Below are positions 22,649 through 34,067 of a DNA stretch of 64,000 bases, one piece after another. Source of the DNA: Magnetospirillum sp. SS-4 (GTDB taxonomy: Bacteria > Pseudomonadota > Alphaproteobacteria > Rhodospirillales > Magnetospirillaceae). Where the stretch lies: positions 1 to 64,000 of the forward strand of contig NZ_CACVCH010000070.1 in NCBI RefSeq assembly GCF_902729425.1, read 5' to 3'. Made by a program: the position numbers and the translations under genes. Under the pieces are notes generated by a model. The model was not told where the DNA came from. It ran no database searches and saw only the letters and a list, made by a program, of their open reading frames with translations. How positions within the stretch are numbered: position 1 is the first letter of the stretch; each line of letters opens with the position of its first letter.

Positions 22649-23764
22649 GTGAGCGTTCCCCTGCTCGATCTCAAGGCCCAGCACGCCACCATCGCCGAGG
22701 ACGTCATGGCGGCCATCGGCCGCGTCGTCGCCAGTCAGGCCTTCATCCTGGGGCCGGAGGTGGCGGCCTGCGAGGCCGAGATCGCCGCCTATTGCGGCGC
22801 CCGCCACGGCGTTGGCGTGTCCAGCGGCACCGACGCCCTGCTCGCCGCCCTGATGGCGCTGGACATCGGGCCGGGCGACGAGATCATCACCTCGCCCTTC
22901 ACCTTCTTCGCCACCGCCGGGGCCATCGCCCGGCTGGGGGCGGTTCCGGTCTTCGTCGATATCGAGCCCGACAGCTTCAACATCGATCCGGCCGGCATCG
23001 AGGCCGCCATCACGCCGCGCAGCCGCGCCATCGTTCCGGTCCACCTCTATGGCCAATGCGCCGACATGGACCCGATCCTAGACCTGGCCGCCCGCCACCG
23101 CCTGGCGGTGATCGAGGATGCCGCCCAGGCCATCGGCGCCGGCTACAAGGGACGTTCCGCCGGCAGCATGGGCGCCATGGGCTGCTTCTCGTTCTTCCCC
23201 TCCAAGAATCTGGGGGCCTGCGGCGACGGCGGCATGGTGGTGACCAACGACGACGCGCTGGCCGAACGCCTGCGGGTGCTGCGCGCCCACGGCTCCAAGC
23301 CCAAATATTTCCACGCCATGGTCGGCGGCAATTTCCGTCTCGACGCCCTTCAGGCGGCGGTGGTGCGGGCCAAGCTTCCGCATCTGGCGGGCTGGACCGA
23401 GGCGCGCCGCCGCAATGCCCGGCTTTACGACCGCCTGCTGGCCGGCCTGCCGGGCCTGACCACCCCGCCGGTCCGGTTCGAGCCGCACGTGTTCAACCAG
23501 TATGTGATCAGGGTGCCGGAGCGCGGCCGGGTCCAGGCGGCGCTGGGGGCGCGGGGAATCGGCACCGAGATCTATTACCCGCTGCCGCTGCACCGGCAGG
23601 AATGCTTCGCCGCCCTGGGCCATGGGCCGGGCAGCCTGCCCCATTCGGAACTGGCGGCCGAACAGGTCCTGGCCCTGCCCATCTATCCCGAGCTGAGCGA
23701 GGCTCAGATCGCCGAGGTCGCCGCCGCCCTGAAGGATGCCGTGGGCGCCGCCGCAAGTCCATGA
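22649..23764 (+). CDS. DegT/DnrJ/EryC1-family sugar aminotransferase (WbpE/WlbC-like)
   Basis: The 371-residue PLP enzyme transaminates a keto-sugar nucleotide. It begins [13 protein letters not shown], has [24 protein letters not shown], the PLP-binding [15 protein letters not shown], and the Schiff-base lysine in [17 protein letters not shown]. With the neighbouring dehydrogenase-acetyltransferase fusion it probably forms the oxidation, amination and acetylation steps of a 2,3-diamino-uronate sugar. GTG 22649 is chosen at the start of homology. The stop overlaps the next gene by 4 bases (ATGA at 23761-23764). The 184-base divergent gap (22465-22648) should hold both promoters, but none is clear. 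Confidence 0.9.
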   Translation: MSVPLLDLKAQHATIAEDVMAAIGRVVASQAFILGPEVAACEAEIAAYCGARHGVGVSSGTDALLAALMALDIGPGDEIITSPFTFFATAGAIARLGAVPVFVDIEPDSFNIDPAGIEAAITPRSRAIVPVHLYGQCADMDPILDLAARHRLAVIEDAAQAIGAGYKGRSAGSMGAMGCFSFFPSKNLGACGDGGMVVTNDDALAERLRVLRAHGSKPKYFHAMVGGNFRLDALQAAVVRAKLPHLAGWTEARRRNARLYDRLLAGLPGLTTPPVRFEPHVFNQYVIRVPERGRVQAALGARGIGTEIYYPLPLHRQECFAALGHGPGSLPHSELAAEQVLALPIYPELSEAQIAEVAAALKDAVGAAASP

Positions 23765-25497
23765 TGGCGGAACTGCCGGACCTGCTTGCCGACGCCCTGT
23801 TCCGTCACCGTCCCAATGGCGGGCGCGTCAGGGCGGTCGGTGTCGCTCCATCCGATTTCTCCGAGACCCTTTTCCGCCACGGCGGCCTTGTCCTGGCGGA
23901 TGACGGCGCCGACGCCGCGGTGGTGATGACGCCGTGGAGGGGGGACGAGGCGGACATCCCGTCGGTTCTGTCCGAGTTGAGCGCCGGTCTCGCCGATGCG
24001 GCGGTGCTGGTGGTTCCGCTGTCGGATCGGGCCGAAGACGATCATGCCGGACTTGAAGCGATGCTGCCGGCGTATGGATTCGCCGTGACGGAGCGGACCG
24101 CCCGCCTCCTGATCGCCGGCAGGATTCCCGAAACCCTTCGACTGTACCGCCGCCTCGGCGGCCGGCGGCCGGACCGGCCCTGGCACGCCCCGGCCTACGC
24201 CCCCTACGCCCGCGAACCCGTGCCGGAACTGGCCGGCGTCATCCGGGGATGGAAAACCCTGCTGTCCCTGCCGGCCGCCCCCGTGGAAACGCCAAGATCG
24301 GCGTGTTTCCTGATCTACGGCATCGAACCCGGAGGGGCGGAGCGCCAGATATGCATGCTGGCGGCGGCGCTGCACGACCGGGGCTGGACGGTGAGAATTC
24401 TCACCATCTACCCCCATCGGGGGCAGGCGTCCCATTACCTGGACAGTCTCGCCGGCCGGGCCATTCCGGTCTCCAACCTGCCGCATCCGCTCGTGGCGGC
24501 GGACGCCATACTGGCATGGGCCCGGGACCGGGCGCCGCCGCATGTCCTCGGCGCGCTTCGCCTGCTGCCCCCTCAGATCATGCACGCCATCCTTGCCACC
24601 TGGCGGGACCTGGAGGCCGACCGCCCCGAGCTCCTGCTCGGCTTCCTCGACGCCGACAACCTCCGGTGCGCCCTTGCTGGGCTGCTGGCCGGCATCCGTC
24701 ATGTCGTCATGTGCGGGCGGAGCGTCCATCCCGGCCATTTTCCCGCCAATTACCACGATGTTTCCGAGGTGATGGCCTCGGTCTACCGGCTTGTCCTCGC
24801 CCATTCGCGGGTCCGCATGCTGTGCAACAGCCGCGCCGGCGCCGCATCCTATGCCGGCTGGCTGGGCATCGCGCCCGAGCGGATCGGCATTCTGCCCAAT
24901 TCCGTCCGCCCCGCCGCCCCTCATGACCGGCGGGAGGCGCGGCAACGGCTGGGGCTGGCCGAAAACGCCAAGGTCGTGGCGGGACTCTTCCGCCTGTCAC
25001 CCGAGAAGCGTCCAGACCTGTTCCTGGCGGTGATCGCCCGGCTGGTCCGGCGCTTTCCCGATCTGGTCGCCATCATCGTGGGCGACGGCATCCTGCGCGG
25101 GGAAACCGAACGCGCCATCGCCCGGATGAATCTTGGCGGCACGGTCCGCCTGCTGGGAATTCGCCGGGACGTGGAGATGGTGCTGGCGGCCAGCGACCTG
25201 CTCTTGCACGTTTCGCGCGTCGAAGGGATGCCGAACGCCCTGCTGGAAGCCCAGATGCAGCATTGCCCGGTCGTCGCCACCGCCGGAGGCGGAACCGCCG
25301 AGGCGGTGATGCCCCCCTTGCGCCAGGGGCTTTGCCGGACATCCGATCCGGACGACATCGCCATGGCCTGCGCCCGCCTGCTCGACGCCCCGGCCCAGGC
25401 CCGCCGCCTTGCCGCCGAGGCGGCGGAAATCGTGGTCGGAACCTTCACCCCCGAGCGAAGCGCCGAGGCGCTGCTGGCGGCCCTGGATCAGGCATAG
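23761..25497 (+). CDS. Glycosyltransferase family 4-like protein with unassigned N-terminal domain
   Basis: A 578-residue protein. From about residue 180 it is a GT-B glycosyltransferase: [20 protein letters not shown] at the N-terminal Rossmann side, [14 protein letters not shown] at the start of the donor domain, and [21 protein letters not shown] as the family 4 EX7E-type motif. The first about 180 residues contain a short alpha/beta region ([17 protein letters not shown]) that I do not recognise. It is translationally coupled to the aminotransferase gene, so it probably transfers the diamino-uronate or a related sugar. Donor and acceptor are unknown. Confidence 0.85.
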   Translation: MMAELPDLLADALFRHRPNGGRVRAVGVAPSDFSETLFRHGGLVLADDGADAAVVMTPWRGDEADIPSVLSELSAGLADAAVLVVPLSDRAEDDHAGLEAMLPAYGFAVTERTARLLIAGRIPETLRLYRRLGGRRPDRPWHAPAYAPYAREPVPELAGVIRGWKTLLSLPAAPVETPRSACFLIYGIEPGGAERQICMLAAALHDRGWTVRILTIYPHRGQASHYLDSLAGRAIPVSNLPHPLVAADAILAWARDRAPPHVLGALRLLPPQIMHAILATWRDLEADRPELLLGFLDADNLRCALAGLLAGIRHVVMCGRSVHPGHFPANYHDVSEVMASVYRLVLAHSRVRMLCNSRAGAASYAGWLGIAPERIGILPNSVRPAAPHDRREARQRLGLAENAKVVAGLFRLSPEKRPDLFLAVIARLVRRFPDLVAIIVGDGILRGETERAIARMNLGGTVRLLGIRRDVEMVLAASDLLLHVSRVEGMPNALLEAQMQHCPVVATAGGGTAEAVMPPLRQGLCRTSDPDDIAMACARLLDAPAQARRLAAEAAEIVVGTFTPERSAEALLAALDQA

Positions 25498-25753
25498 CCG
25501 CGCGACCGGGAGCCCATGCCCCCGGGGATAACGGCCGCCTTCCAACCGGCAATCACGGCTGGAACCGCCGCCGTCCCATCCTGATGATCTTATATGCGTC
25601 GATAGAAGCTATTAGAACGATATATGCATGCGTATGAACAATGCATTGCTTTTAAATACAAAAAACTCATCTACCATAAATCATTGAAAGCTCGTCAGGG
25701 GCGGCGGGTCTGATCGTGACACGGCCTCCCGCACATCCAATTAGAGTTCAGAA

Positions 25754-26717
25754 ATGAAATTCAGCGATCACTATATACGCTGCATAAACTCTGCCGCCAG
25801 GCACTACACCCATGGAGAGTATATAAATTCATTTAGAACAATAATTGATGCCCTGCGAGAAAATCCGCTCCACCTGAAGGCCCAGACCATTGCCGTGGCT
25901 AGTCTGACCAAGGTCGGGGACGATATCCTTTCTCGATTTGTCGCAACCTGGGCCGCGACATGCCGATTCGGCAACCTGGAAAATGCAACAGCAATTCTTT
26001 TGGAGATATTCAACGAGCACGATAATACTTACGATCTATTTGCAGGACTTTCAATTCTATCATTACGGATGGGGGGGGGCCGAAACATCATTGCGAGTGT
26101 TCGGCGAATGTCTCACCGCCGAACTGCCCACGCCGGCAGCCCACGGCGAGGTTATCAAGGAATACGATGCGGAACTCTATGATCGGCAGAGCACCCATCT
26201 GGACTCGATTGCCGAATTCCAGGCGTTTCTCGGCGACCATCTTGACGGAGGTGGACCGTGGGAGATCATTGACGCCCCCTGTGGCACCGGGTTGGCGGGG
26301 CCAATCCTGAAGCCGTGGGCCCGCCGGCTGGTGGGGCTCGATCTCGTTCCGGCCATGGTGTCGCAAGCCGAGCGGCTTGGATGCTACGATGACTTGCTGG
26401 TCGGCGACCTGCTGGATATGCTTCCACGCCTCAGGGCCGAAATGGTTGTATGCCATGGCGCCTTGTATTACTTCCGGGACCTTGCCCCCATCGTGGCGGC
26501 GGTGGCGGCGTGCCTGTCCCAGGGAGGTTATTTCGCCTTCACCGACTTTCCCGCCCCCGAGGGCGTAATGGCGACCAGGGGCGGCAATGCCCGCTTTTGC
26601 CGCAGCCCGTCCCTGGTGCGGGAACTCCTTGAATCAAATGGCTTTGCCGAGGTGGCGTCGGAATTGAGGCTCAGCTTCACGCTTCCCTGTCTCTATTGGA
26701 TATTTCGCAAGCGGTAA
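25754..26717 (+). pseudogene. Frame-broken TPR-like / SAM-dependent methyltransferase gene (run of nine G)
   Basis: Two overlapping frames make one protein. Frame one (ATG 25754) encodes a TPR-like segment ending SILSLRMGG. After a run of nine G (26071-26079), the sense continues one frame ahead as AETSLRVFGECL and on to 26717. The second part is a class I methyltransferase with motif I IIDAPCGTGLAGP and VGLDLVPAMVSQA. Removing one G restores about 320 residues without a stop. It may be a sequencing artefact, a real frameshift, or a slippage-controlled (phase-variable) gene. The 5' third is AT-rich, unlike the methyltransferase part. It lies after the glycosyltransferase, and a role in modifying surface glycan or protein is inference. 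Confidence 0.7.
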
Positions 26718-26800
26718 GATGATTTCACGATAATGCCGGCGCCCCAATGAACTGACTCGCCTTGCCGAATCCAGGGACAGGCCATCTCGCCACCGGCCAA

Positions 26801-26835
26801 GAAAAGGGCCCGGCCGGATGAACCGGTCGGGCCTT
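26801..26835 (-). terminator. Intrinsic terminator of the dcw/ftsZ transcript
   Basis: Read on the minus strand, a stem of about 12 pairs formed by 26835-26823 (AAGGCCCGACCGG) and 26817-26804, with a 5-base loop, is followed by TTTTC (26805-26801). It lies about 55 bases after the ftsZ stop. This is the clearest intrinsic terminator in the window. Confidence 0.7.
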
Positions 26836-26853
26836 CAAGGCACAGCGCAGGCG

Positions 26854-26876
26854 GGGGAGAGGGAAAACCTCTCCCC
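26854..26876 (-). terminator. First hairpin downstream of ftsZ
   Basis: A perfect 9-base stem, GGGGAGAGG (26854-26862) and CCTCTCCCC (26868-26876), with a 5-base loop lies 12 bases after the ftsZ stop. It has no T-run of its own and stands in tandem with the intrinsic terminator further on. It may protect the 3' end of ftsZ mRNA. Confidence 0.55.
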
Positions 26877-26888
26877 GAAATCGGACGC

Positions 26889-28574
26889 TCAGGCTCCGTT
26901 GGGCTGCTGGCGGCGCAGGAAGGCCGGCAGGTCCAGATCCTCGCCCGAATGCGGCGCGGCGGTCTCGCGGCGGGCTTCCATGCGGGGCTGCGGCTGCGGC
27001 GCCGGCTCCGGGGCACGGGCCGCCGGCGCCAGGGTCTGACGGCCGCGATTGACCAGACGGTCCAGCAGGCCGCCCCCACGCCGGGGTTCAGGCTGCGGCG
27101 AAGCCTGCGGCTGGGAAGCCGCCGACGGAGAGGCATGGTCGTGGGCCGCCTCGCTGATCTCCGACACCGCCTTCTGCAAGGAGGTCATGTCGGATTCCGG
27201 CGTTTCGGCATAGCCCCGGCCAGCGGGCTGTCCCAGCCTGGGTTCCTGGCGCGGTTCGGTCCTGAGGGTCGGCTCGTGGCGGAGCTGGGGCTCGGGCTGG
27301 CGGATATCCAGTTCCGGTTCGCGAAGGTTCTGCTGGGTCCGCGACACGGCGGCATGGGTCTGATGGGCCGGCGGCATGTGATAGGCCCCCGCCCCCGGAA
27401 CCGGGGCCGAAACCGGAGCGGGGGCCGGAGCCGCCGCCACCTGGAGCTTGGCCGCCTGGGGCTGGTGCTGGGGGGCGCCGACCGTCTGCGGGCGGAAGGT
27501 GGGCTGGACATTGGCCGCGATGGGCGGCTGCGCCGGCCGGACCGGCTGGGCCGGCGCCGGGCTGGCCACGGAAACCATCGAGACCACGGTGGGCTTGGGT
27601 TGGGCGACGGTCTCGCCGGCGATGCCGGTCGCCACCACCGACACCCGCATCTTGCCGGTCAGCTGGTCGTCCAGGGCGGAACCGACGATGATGTTGGCGT
27701 CGGGATCGACCTCGTCGCGAATGCGGTTGGCGGCCTCGTCCATTTCGAACAGGGTCATGTCCATGCCGCCGGTGATGTTGATCAGGACGCCGCGGGCGCC
27801 CTTCATGGAACTGTCGTCCAGCAGCGGGTTGGAAATGGCGGCCTCGGCGGCGTCGATGGCGCGCTTGTCGCCCTCGGCCTCGCCGGTTCCCATCATCGCC
27901 TTGCCCATCTCGCTCATCACCGTGCGGATATCGGCGAAATCGAGGTTGATCAGGCCGGGCTTCATCATCAGGTCGGTGACGCCGCGCACGCCGGCATAGA
28001 GCACGTCGTCGGCCATCTTGAAGGCGTCGGCGAAGGTGGTGCGCTCGGTGGCGACCCTGAACAGGTTCTGATTGGGGATGATGATCAGGGTATCGACCAC
28101 CTGTTGCAGTTCCTCGATGGCGGCCTCGGCGGTGCGCATGCGGTGGGCGCCCTCGAAATGGAACGGCTTGGTGACCACGCCGACGGTCAGGATGTTCTGC
28201 TCGCGCACGGCGCGGGCGATGACCGGGGCCGCGCCCGAGCCGGTGCCGCCGCCCATGCCGGCGGTGATGAACACCATGTTGGCGCCGCCGATCTGACCCA
28301 GAACCTCGTCCAGGCTTTCCTCGGCGGCGGCGCGGCCCACGTCGGGACGGGCGCCGGCGCCCAGGCCCTGGGTCACCTGATTGCCCAGCTGTATCCGCCG
28401 TTCGGTGCGGCTTTGCCCCAGCGACTGGGCGTCGGTGTTGGCGACGATGAACTCGACGCCTTCAAGCCGCGACAGAATCATGTTGTTGACGGCGTTGCCG
28501 CCGGCACCGCCAACCCCGATCACGGTGATGCGGGGCTTCAGATCCTGATGGGCTCCGGGAAGAAAAGTCAGCAT
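26889..28574 (-). CDS. ftsZ: Cell division GTPase FtsZ
   Basis: The 561-residue tubulin-like GTPase forms the Z ring. It has [13 protein letters not shown] for nucleotide binding, the tubulin signature [10 protein letters not shown] (near residues 105-115) and the T7-loop region [11 protein letters not shown]. Residues about 320-545 are a very long Pro/Gln/Ala-rich disordered linker, typical of alphaproteobacterial FtsZ, ending in the conserved LPAFLRRQQ peptide that binds FtsA and other partners. It is the last gene of the dcw cluster, 53 bases after ftsA. No lpxC follows, unlike in many proteobacteria. Confidence 0.98.
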   Translation of the reverse strand: MLTFLPGAHQDLKPRITVIGVGGAGGNAVNNMILSRLEGVEFIVANTDAQSLGQSRTERRIQLGNQVTQGLGAGARPDVGRAAAEESLDEVLGQIGGANMVFITAGMGGGTGSGAAPVIARAVREQNILTVGVVTKPFHFEGAHRMRTAEAAIEELQQVVDTLIIIPNQNLFRVATERTTFADAFKMADDVLYAGVRGVTDLMMKPGLINLDFADIRTVMSEMGKAMMGTGEAEGDKRAIDAAEAAISNPLLDDSSMKGARGVLINITGGMDMTLFEMDEAANRIRDEVDPDANIIVGSALDDQLTGKMRVSVVATGIAGETVAQPKPTVVSMVSVASPAPAQPVRPAQPPIAANVQPTFRPQTVGAPQHQPQAAKLQVAAAPAPAPVSAPVPGAGAYHMPPAHQTHAAVSRTQQNLREPELDIRQPEPQLRHEPTLRTEPRQEPRLGQPAGRGYAETPESDMTSLQKAVSEISEAAHDHASPSAASQPQASPQPEPRRGGGLLDRLVNRGRQTLAPAARAPEPAPQPQPRMEARRETAAPHSGEDLDLPAFLRRQQPNGA

Positions 28575-28627
28575 GTCCAGGTCCTCCGCGCTGTGTTCGG
28601 CCGATTCTGCGCCGGCCGTCCGTTGAA

Positions 28628-29866
28628 TCAGAAATTCCGTTTAAGCCAGGCCCCCAGCCTGCCCAGGCCGGTTCCACCCTCCGTGCCGGTCCGCCGGCCG
28701 CGCGACGGCGCGGGAACGTGGACCATGGCGTAGCGGATCAGGCCGGCACAGGTGGAGAAGGCGGGGCCGCCGGTGGCCTCGGGCAGGCCTTGCAGGCCGA
28801 CCGGACGACCCAGCCGCACCTGCTTTTCCAGCACCATTCCCGCCAGTTCGCGAACGCCCTGCATCTGGCTGGCGCCGCCGGTCAGCACCACCCGGCGTCC
28901 GGCCATCCGGTCGAAGCCGCTTTGTTCCAGGCAGGCGCGCACCATCTCGAAGGTTTCCTCCAGCCGGGGCTGGACGATCTGGATCAGCAAGGAGCGCGGC
29001 ACCTGATTGGAGGCGCCGTCCTCGTCCTCGCCCACCAGCGGAACCTTCAGAATCTCGCGATCGTCCGACGGGCTGGGAATGGCCGAGCCATACAGGGTCT
29101 TCAGGCGCTCGGCATGGGCCAGCGGCGTCGACAGGCATCGGGCGATGTCGCTGGTGACGTGGGCGCCCCCCACCGCGATGACGTCGGTATGAACCAGCTG
29201 GCCGCCCAGAAACACGGCGATGGAGGTGGTGCCGCCGCCCATGTCGATGCAGGTGACGCCCAGTTCCTTCTCGTCCTCCACCAGGCAGGCCATGCCGGCG
29301 GCATAGGGACTGACCACGCGGGCCTCGATGTCGAGATGGCAGCGGTTGACCACGGTCGACAGATTGCGCACCGGTCCGCTTCCGGCGGAAATGATGTGGA
29401 TGGTGACCCCCAGGCGGTCGCCGAACATGCCGCGCGGGTCCTTGATGCCTTCGTTGCCGTCGATGGTGTAGTCCACCGGAATGGCGTGAATCAGCTCGCG
29501 CTCGTGGCTTTCGTGATGGGCGCGGCCGAGATCGAGCATGCGGCGGATGTCGGCCTCGTTGACCGGATGGCCGTTGGTCGCGACCTCGACCTTGACGTTG
29601 GCCGAGGCCGGCTGTCCGCCCGAGACGTTGATGGCGACGGCGCGGATGTGCTCCTTCGACATTTCCTCGGCCGCCTCCACCGAGGCGCGGATCGAGCTTT
29701 CCAGATCCTCCATGTCGACCACGGTGCCGTTCTTCATGCCGCGCGCCAGTTGATGGCCGATGCCGACGATACGCGGCGTCCCGTCCTCCTGGACGCGGGC
29801 GATGAAGCAGCACACCTTGGTGGTGCCCACGTCGACGGCGGCGATCACTCCGTTGCGCTGGGCCAT
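28628..29866 (-). CDS. ftsA: Cell division protein FtsA
   Basis: The 412-residue actin-like ATPase tethers FtsZ to the membrane. It has [17 protein letters not shown] at the N-terminal phosphate-binding loop, a central SHS2-type 1C domain, [12 protein letters not shown] as phosphate 2, and [12 protein letters not shown] for adenosine binding. The last residues, [11 protein letters not shown], form the amphipathic membrane-targeting helix. ATG 29866, with GGGAGG six bases upstream, is preferred over an ATG at 29884 inside ftsQ. It starts 1 base after the ftsQ stop, so coupling is likely. Confidence 0.97.
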   Translation of the reverse strand: MAQRNGVIAAVDVGTTKVCCFIARVQEDGTPRIVGIGHQLARGMKNGTVVDMEDLESSIRASVEAAEEMSKEHIRAVAINVSGGQPASANVKVEVATNGHPVNEADIRRMLDLGRAHHESHERELIHAIPVDYTIDGNEGIKDPRGMFGDRLGVTIHIISAGSGPVRNLSTVVNRCHLDIEARVVSPYAAGMACLVEDEKELGVTCIDMGGGTTSIAVFLGGQLVHTDVIAVGGAHVTSDIARCLSTPLAHAERLKTLYGSAIPSPSDDREILKVPLVGEDEDGASNQVPRSLLIQIVQPRLEETFEMVRACLEQSGFDRMAGRRVVLTGGASQMQGVRELAGMVLEKQVRLGRPVGLQGLPEATGGPAFSTCAGLIRYAMVHVPAPSRGRRTGTEGGTGLGRLGAWLKRNF

Positions 29867-29867
29867 G

Positions 29868-30800
29868 TCAGTCCTCCCTTCCATGCTCGGCGGAGGCGGC
29901 GCGCCCGGCGGCCTGCTGCGGATCGCTTCTCATGATCAGGCGCTCGGGCACCCGCAGGTCGATCATGGTGATCTGCTTGGAGGACAGGCCCCGGTCGCGC
30001 TCCAGACCGGCCAGCCGGCGCCAGGCGGCCTCGGGATCGGTCTCGGGCAGGCGGGCCTCCAGGCCGCGCTCGACATCGTCGAGACGAAGGTTCCAGCGGC
30101 GGTTGCCGACGCGGGTGGCGGCCTTGACCCGGGCAGCCAGGGCCGGTTCGGTGGCCAGCATGGCGAAGAGTTCGTCGGCGCGCTGGGGCGCCCCCTCCCC
30201 CACCACCAGCGGCAGATCCTCGAAGCCCTCGATGGCGCCGGGAATGCGGTGCCCCTCGCGGTCGACCAGCATGAAACGCCCGCCGTTCTGCCACAGCGCC
30301 ACCGGCTGGCGCTCGACGATGGACAGGTGCAGAGCGCCGGGCAGGCGGCGTTCGATGGCGGCGGCGCGCACGCTGGGAAGGTTCTCCAGCCGCGCCTTGG
30401 CCACGGCGATATCGACGCCCAGGATGGGATCGCCGTGCCGCGTCGCCAGGGCGACGATGATCTGCTCGGTGGGAGTGCGCCGGCGGCCCTCGACGGTGAT
30501 CTCGGCGACGCGCAGCCCGGCATCGGCCGAAACGGCCAGCAGGGCGGCGCCGGCGTCGCGGGCGACGCGGTGGACCATGCCCGAACGCCACAGCACCGCC
30601 CCGCCCACCAGCAGGGCGGTGGCGATCACTCCGGCTCCCGCCAGCCTTTGCAGCGGCGACAGCCACAGGCGCGGCCACCACGTCCGGCGCTTGGCCCGAG
30701 GCTTGGGCTTCGTCCTCGCCCTGGCCGGGGCCTGGGTGCGGCCCGTGCCCGGCCGGTCGTCGGCGGTGACGACGATGTCGGTGTCGCTTATCCGTCGCAT
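29868..30800 (-). CDS. ftsQ: Cell division protein FtsQ
   Basis: The 310-residue bitopic protein of the divisome has a basic cytoplasmic tail (residues 1-45, many Lys/Arg), one membrane segment (about 50-70), and a POTRA domain opening RVAEITVEGRRRTPTEQI, followed by the FtsQ/DivIB domain (AIERRLPGALHLSIVERQP). It links early and late division proteins through FtsB/FtsL. The start codon overlaps the end of ddl by 13 bases. Length and order in the cluster are typical for alphaproteobacteria. Confidence 0.96.
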   Translation of the reverse strand: MRRISDTDIVVTADDRPGTGRTQAPARARTKPKPRAKRRTWWPRLWLSPLQRLAGAGVIATALLVGGAVLWRSGMVHRVARDAGAALLAVSADAGLRVAEITVEGRRRTPTEQIIVALATRHGDPILGVDIAVAKARLENLPSVRAAAIERRLPGALHLSIVERQPVALWQNGGRFMLVDREGHRIPGAIEGFEDLPLVVGEGAPQRADELFAMLATEPALAARVKAATRVGNRRWNLRLDDVERGLEARLPETDPEAAWRRLAGLERDRGLSSKQITMIDLRVPERLIMRSDPQQAAGRAASAEHGRED

Positions 30801-31711
30801 CGCGCCTCCTCGACCATCCAGCGCACCAATTCCGGAAAGCTAATTCCGGCATGGGCGGCCATCTCCGGCACCAGGGAGGTTGCGGTCATGCCCGGCTGGG
30901 TATTGACCTCCAGCATGACCAGGCGAGGCGTCTCGCCCGGCCGGGTGTCGTCGTAGCGCAGGTCGGCCCGGCTGACGCCGCGGCAGCCCAGCACCCGGTG
31001 GGCCTCCGCCGCCAGGCGGCAGGCCTCGGCGTAATCGGCGGGCGGCAGCGGCGCCGGCATCAGGTGGCGCGAGCCGCCGGGAGCATACTTGGCCTCGTAG
31101 TCGTAGAAGCCGCGTTCCGAGGTGATCTCCAGCACGCCCAGCGCCTTGCCGCCCATCACCGCCACGGTCAGCTCGCGGCCGGGGATGAACTCCTCCACCA
31201 GGACGTCTTCCCCGTCGAACGGCCAGGCGGCGATGGGCGAGGGCTGGCCGGCCCTGACGATGAACACCCCGACGCTGGAGCCTTCGTTGATGGGCTTGAC
31301 CACGAAGGGACGCGGCAGCGGATCGCCGCCGGCGCATTCCGACCGGGTGACGATGCGCCCCCTGGCCACCGGAATTCCGGCCGACTGGAACAGGCTCCGG
31401 GCAAAGGCCTTGTCCATGGCCGCCGCCGAGGCCAGCAGGCCGGAATGGGTGTAGGGCACGCCAAGCAGGTTCAGCACGCCCTGGACGCAGCCGTCCTCGC
31501 CGAAACGGCCGTGCAGGGCGTTGAACACCACATCGGGCTGGGTCTCGGCCACGGCGCGGACCAGTTCGAGGGGATCGCGGCCGACGTCGACGCGGGTGAC
31601 CAGGAAACCGGCCTGCTCCAGCGCGGCGGCGGCGGCATGGCCCGAACGCAGGCTGACGTCGCGCTCGGCCGAAGCGCCTCCCATCAAGACCGTGACGCGC
31701 TTGGTGGTCAT
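30788..31711 (-). CDS. ddl: D-alanine--D-alanine ligase
   Basis: The 307-residue ATP-grasp enzyme makes D-Ala-D-Ala for the peptidoglycan stem. It begins [20 protein letters not shown], has [18 protein letters not shown], the ATP-binding [15 protein letters not shown], and near the end [14 protein letters not shown] for metal and substrate. It overlaps murB by 4 bases (ATGA at 31708-31711) and ftsQ by 13. It acts in the cytosol just before MurF. Confidence 0.97.
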   Translation of the reverse strand: MTTKRVTVLMGGASAERDVSLRSGHAAAAALEQAGFLVTRVDVGRDPLELVRAVAETQPDVVFNALHGRFGEDGCVQGVLNLLGVPYTHSGLLASAAAMDKAFARSLFQSAGIPVARGRIVTRSECAGGDPLPRPFVVKPINEGSSVGVFIVRAGQPSPIAAWPFDGEDVLVEEFIPGRELTVAVMGGKALGVLEITSERGFYDYEAKYAPGGSRHLMPAPLPPADYAEACRLAAEAHRVLGCRGVSRADLRYDDTRPGETPRLVMLEVNTQPGMTATSLVPEMAAHAGISFPELVRWMVEEARCDG

Positions 31712-32627
31712 GAGCGTTCCCTCACCCCGATACGGCGGATTTCCCAGTTGAGCTCGACGCCGCTGGTCTCCAGGACGCGGCGGCGGACGTCCTCGCCCAG
31801 ATCCTCGATGTCGGCGGCGGTGGCGTCGCCCAGGTTGAGCAGGAAGTTGCAGTGCTTTTCCGACACCTGGGCCCCGCCCCGGATCAGCCCCCGGCAGCCG
31901 GCGGCATCGATCAGCTTCCAGGCGCTGTGGCCCGGCGGATTGGCGAAGGTGGACCCGCCGGTCCGCGCGCGGACCGGCTGGGCGTTCTCGCGGCCGGCCC
32001 TGATCTCGTCCATGCGCGCCGCGATCGCGGCGGTCGGAGCGGGCCGGCCGCGCAGGGTCGCCGACAGGAATATCCAGCTTTCATCCACCGCCGAATGGCG
32101 ATAGGTGAACCCCAGGTCGGCAAGGTCGAGGATGCGCAGCCGGCCGTCGCGGTCCACCGCCTCGGCCGCGATGGCGACATCCTTCATCTCAGCGCCGAAG
32201 GCCCCGGCATTCATGCGCAGCGCGCCGCCGATGGTGCCGGGCACGCCCGACAGGAATTCCAGCCCGCCGATGCCGGCCTCCATGGCCAGCTTGGCGACGG
32301 TGATGTCCAGCGCCCCGGCTCCGGCGGTGATGGTGTCGCCGTTGGTCTCGATGGCGGCGAAGGGGCCGGCGAGGCGGATCACCACCCCCGGCACGCCGCC
32401 GTCGCGAACCAGCAGGTTCGAGCCGACGCCGATCACCGTCACCGGCACCTGGGGCGGCAACCCCGCCAGGAAGGTCATGAGGTCGTCGAGATCGGCGGGA
32501 CGGAACAGCACCTCGGCCGGACCGCCGACCCTGAACCAGGTGAACGGCGCCATGGGCGCGTCGAAGCCGATCCGCCCGCGCACCGCGGGCAGATCGTCGC
32601 GCCAGTCATGTTCGCGCCGGACGGTCA

Positions 32628-32631
<4 letters not shown>
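31708..32631 (-). CDS. murB: UDP-N-acetylenolpyruvoylglucosamine reductase MurB
   Basis: The 307-residue FAD enzyme reduces UDP-GlcNAc-enolpyruvate to UDP-MurNAc. It has [17 protein letters not shown], the FAD-binding [50 protein letters not shown] with the active-site region, and [20 protein letters not shown] with the catalytic Ser. The open frame runs far upstream to 33414, but ATG 32631, which overlaps the murC stop (ATGA), begins the family homology. It is placed between murC and ddl, as in other alphaproteobacteria. Confidence 0.97.
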
Positions 32632-34064
<1,433 letters not shown>

Positions 34065-34067
34065 GGG

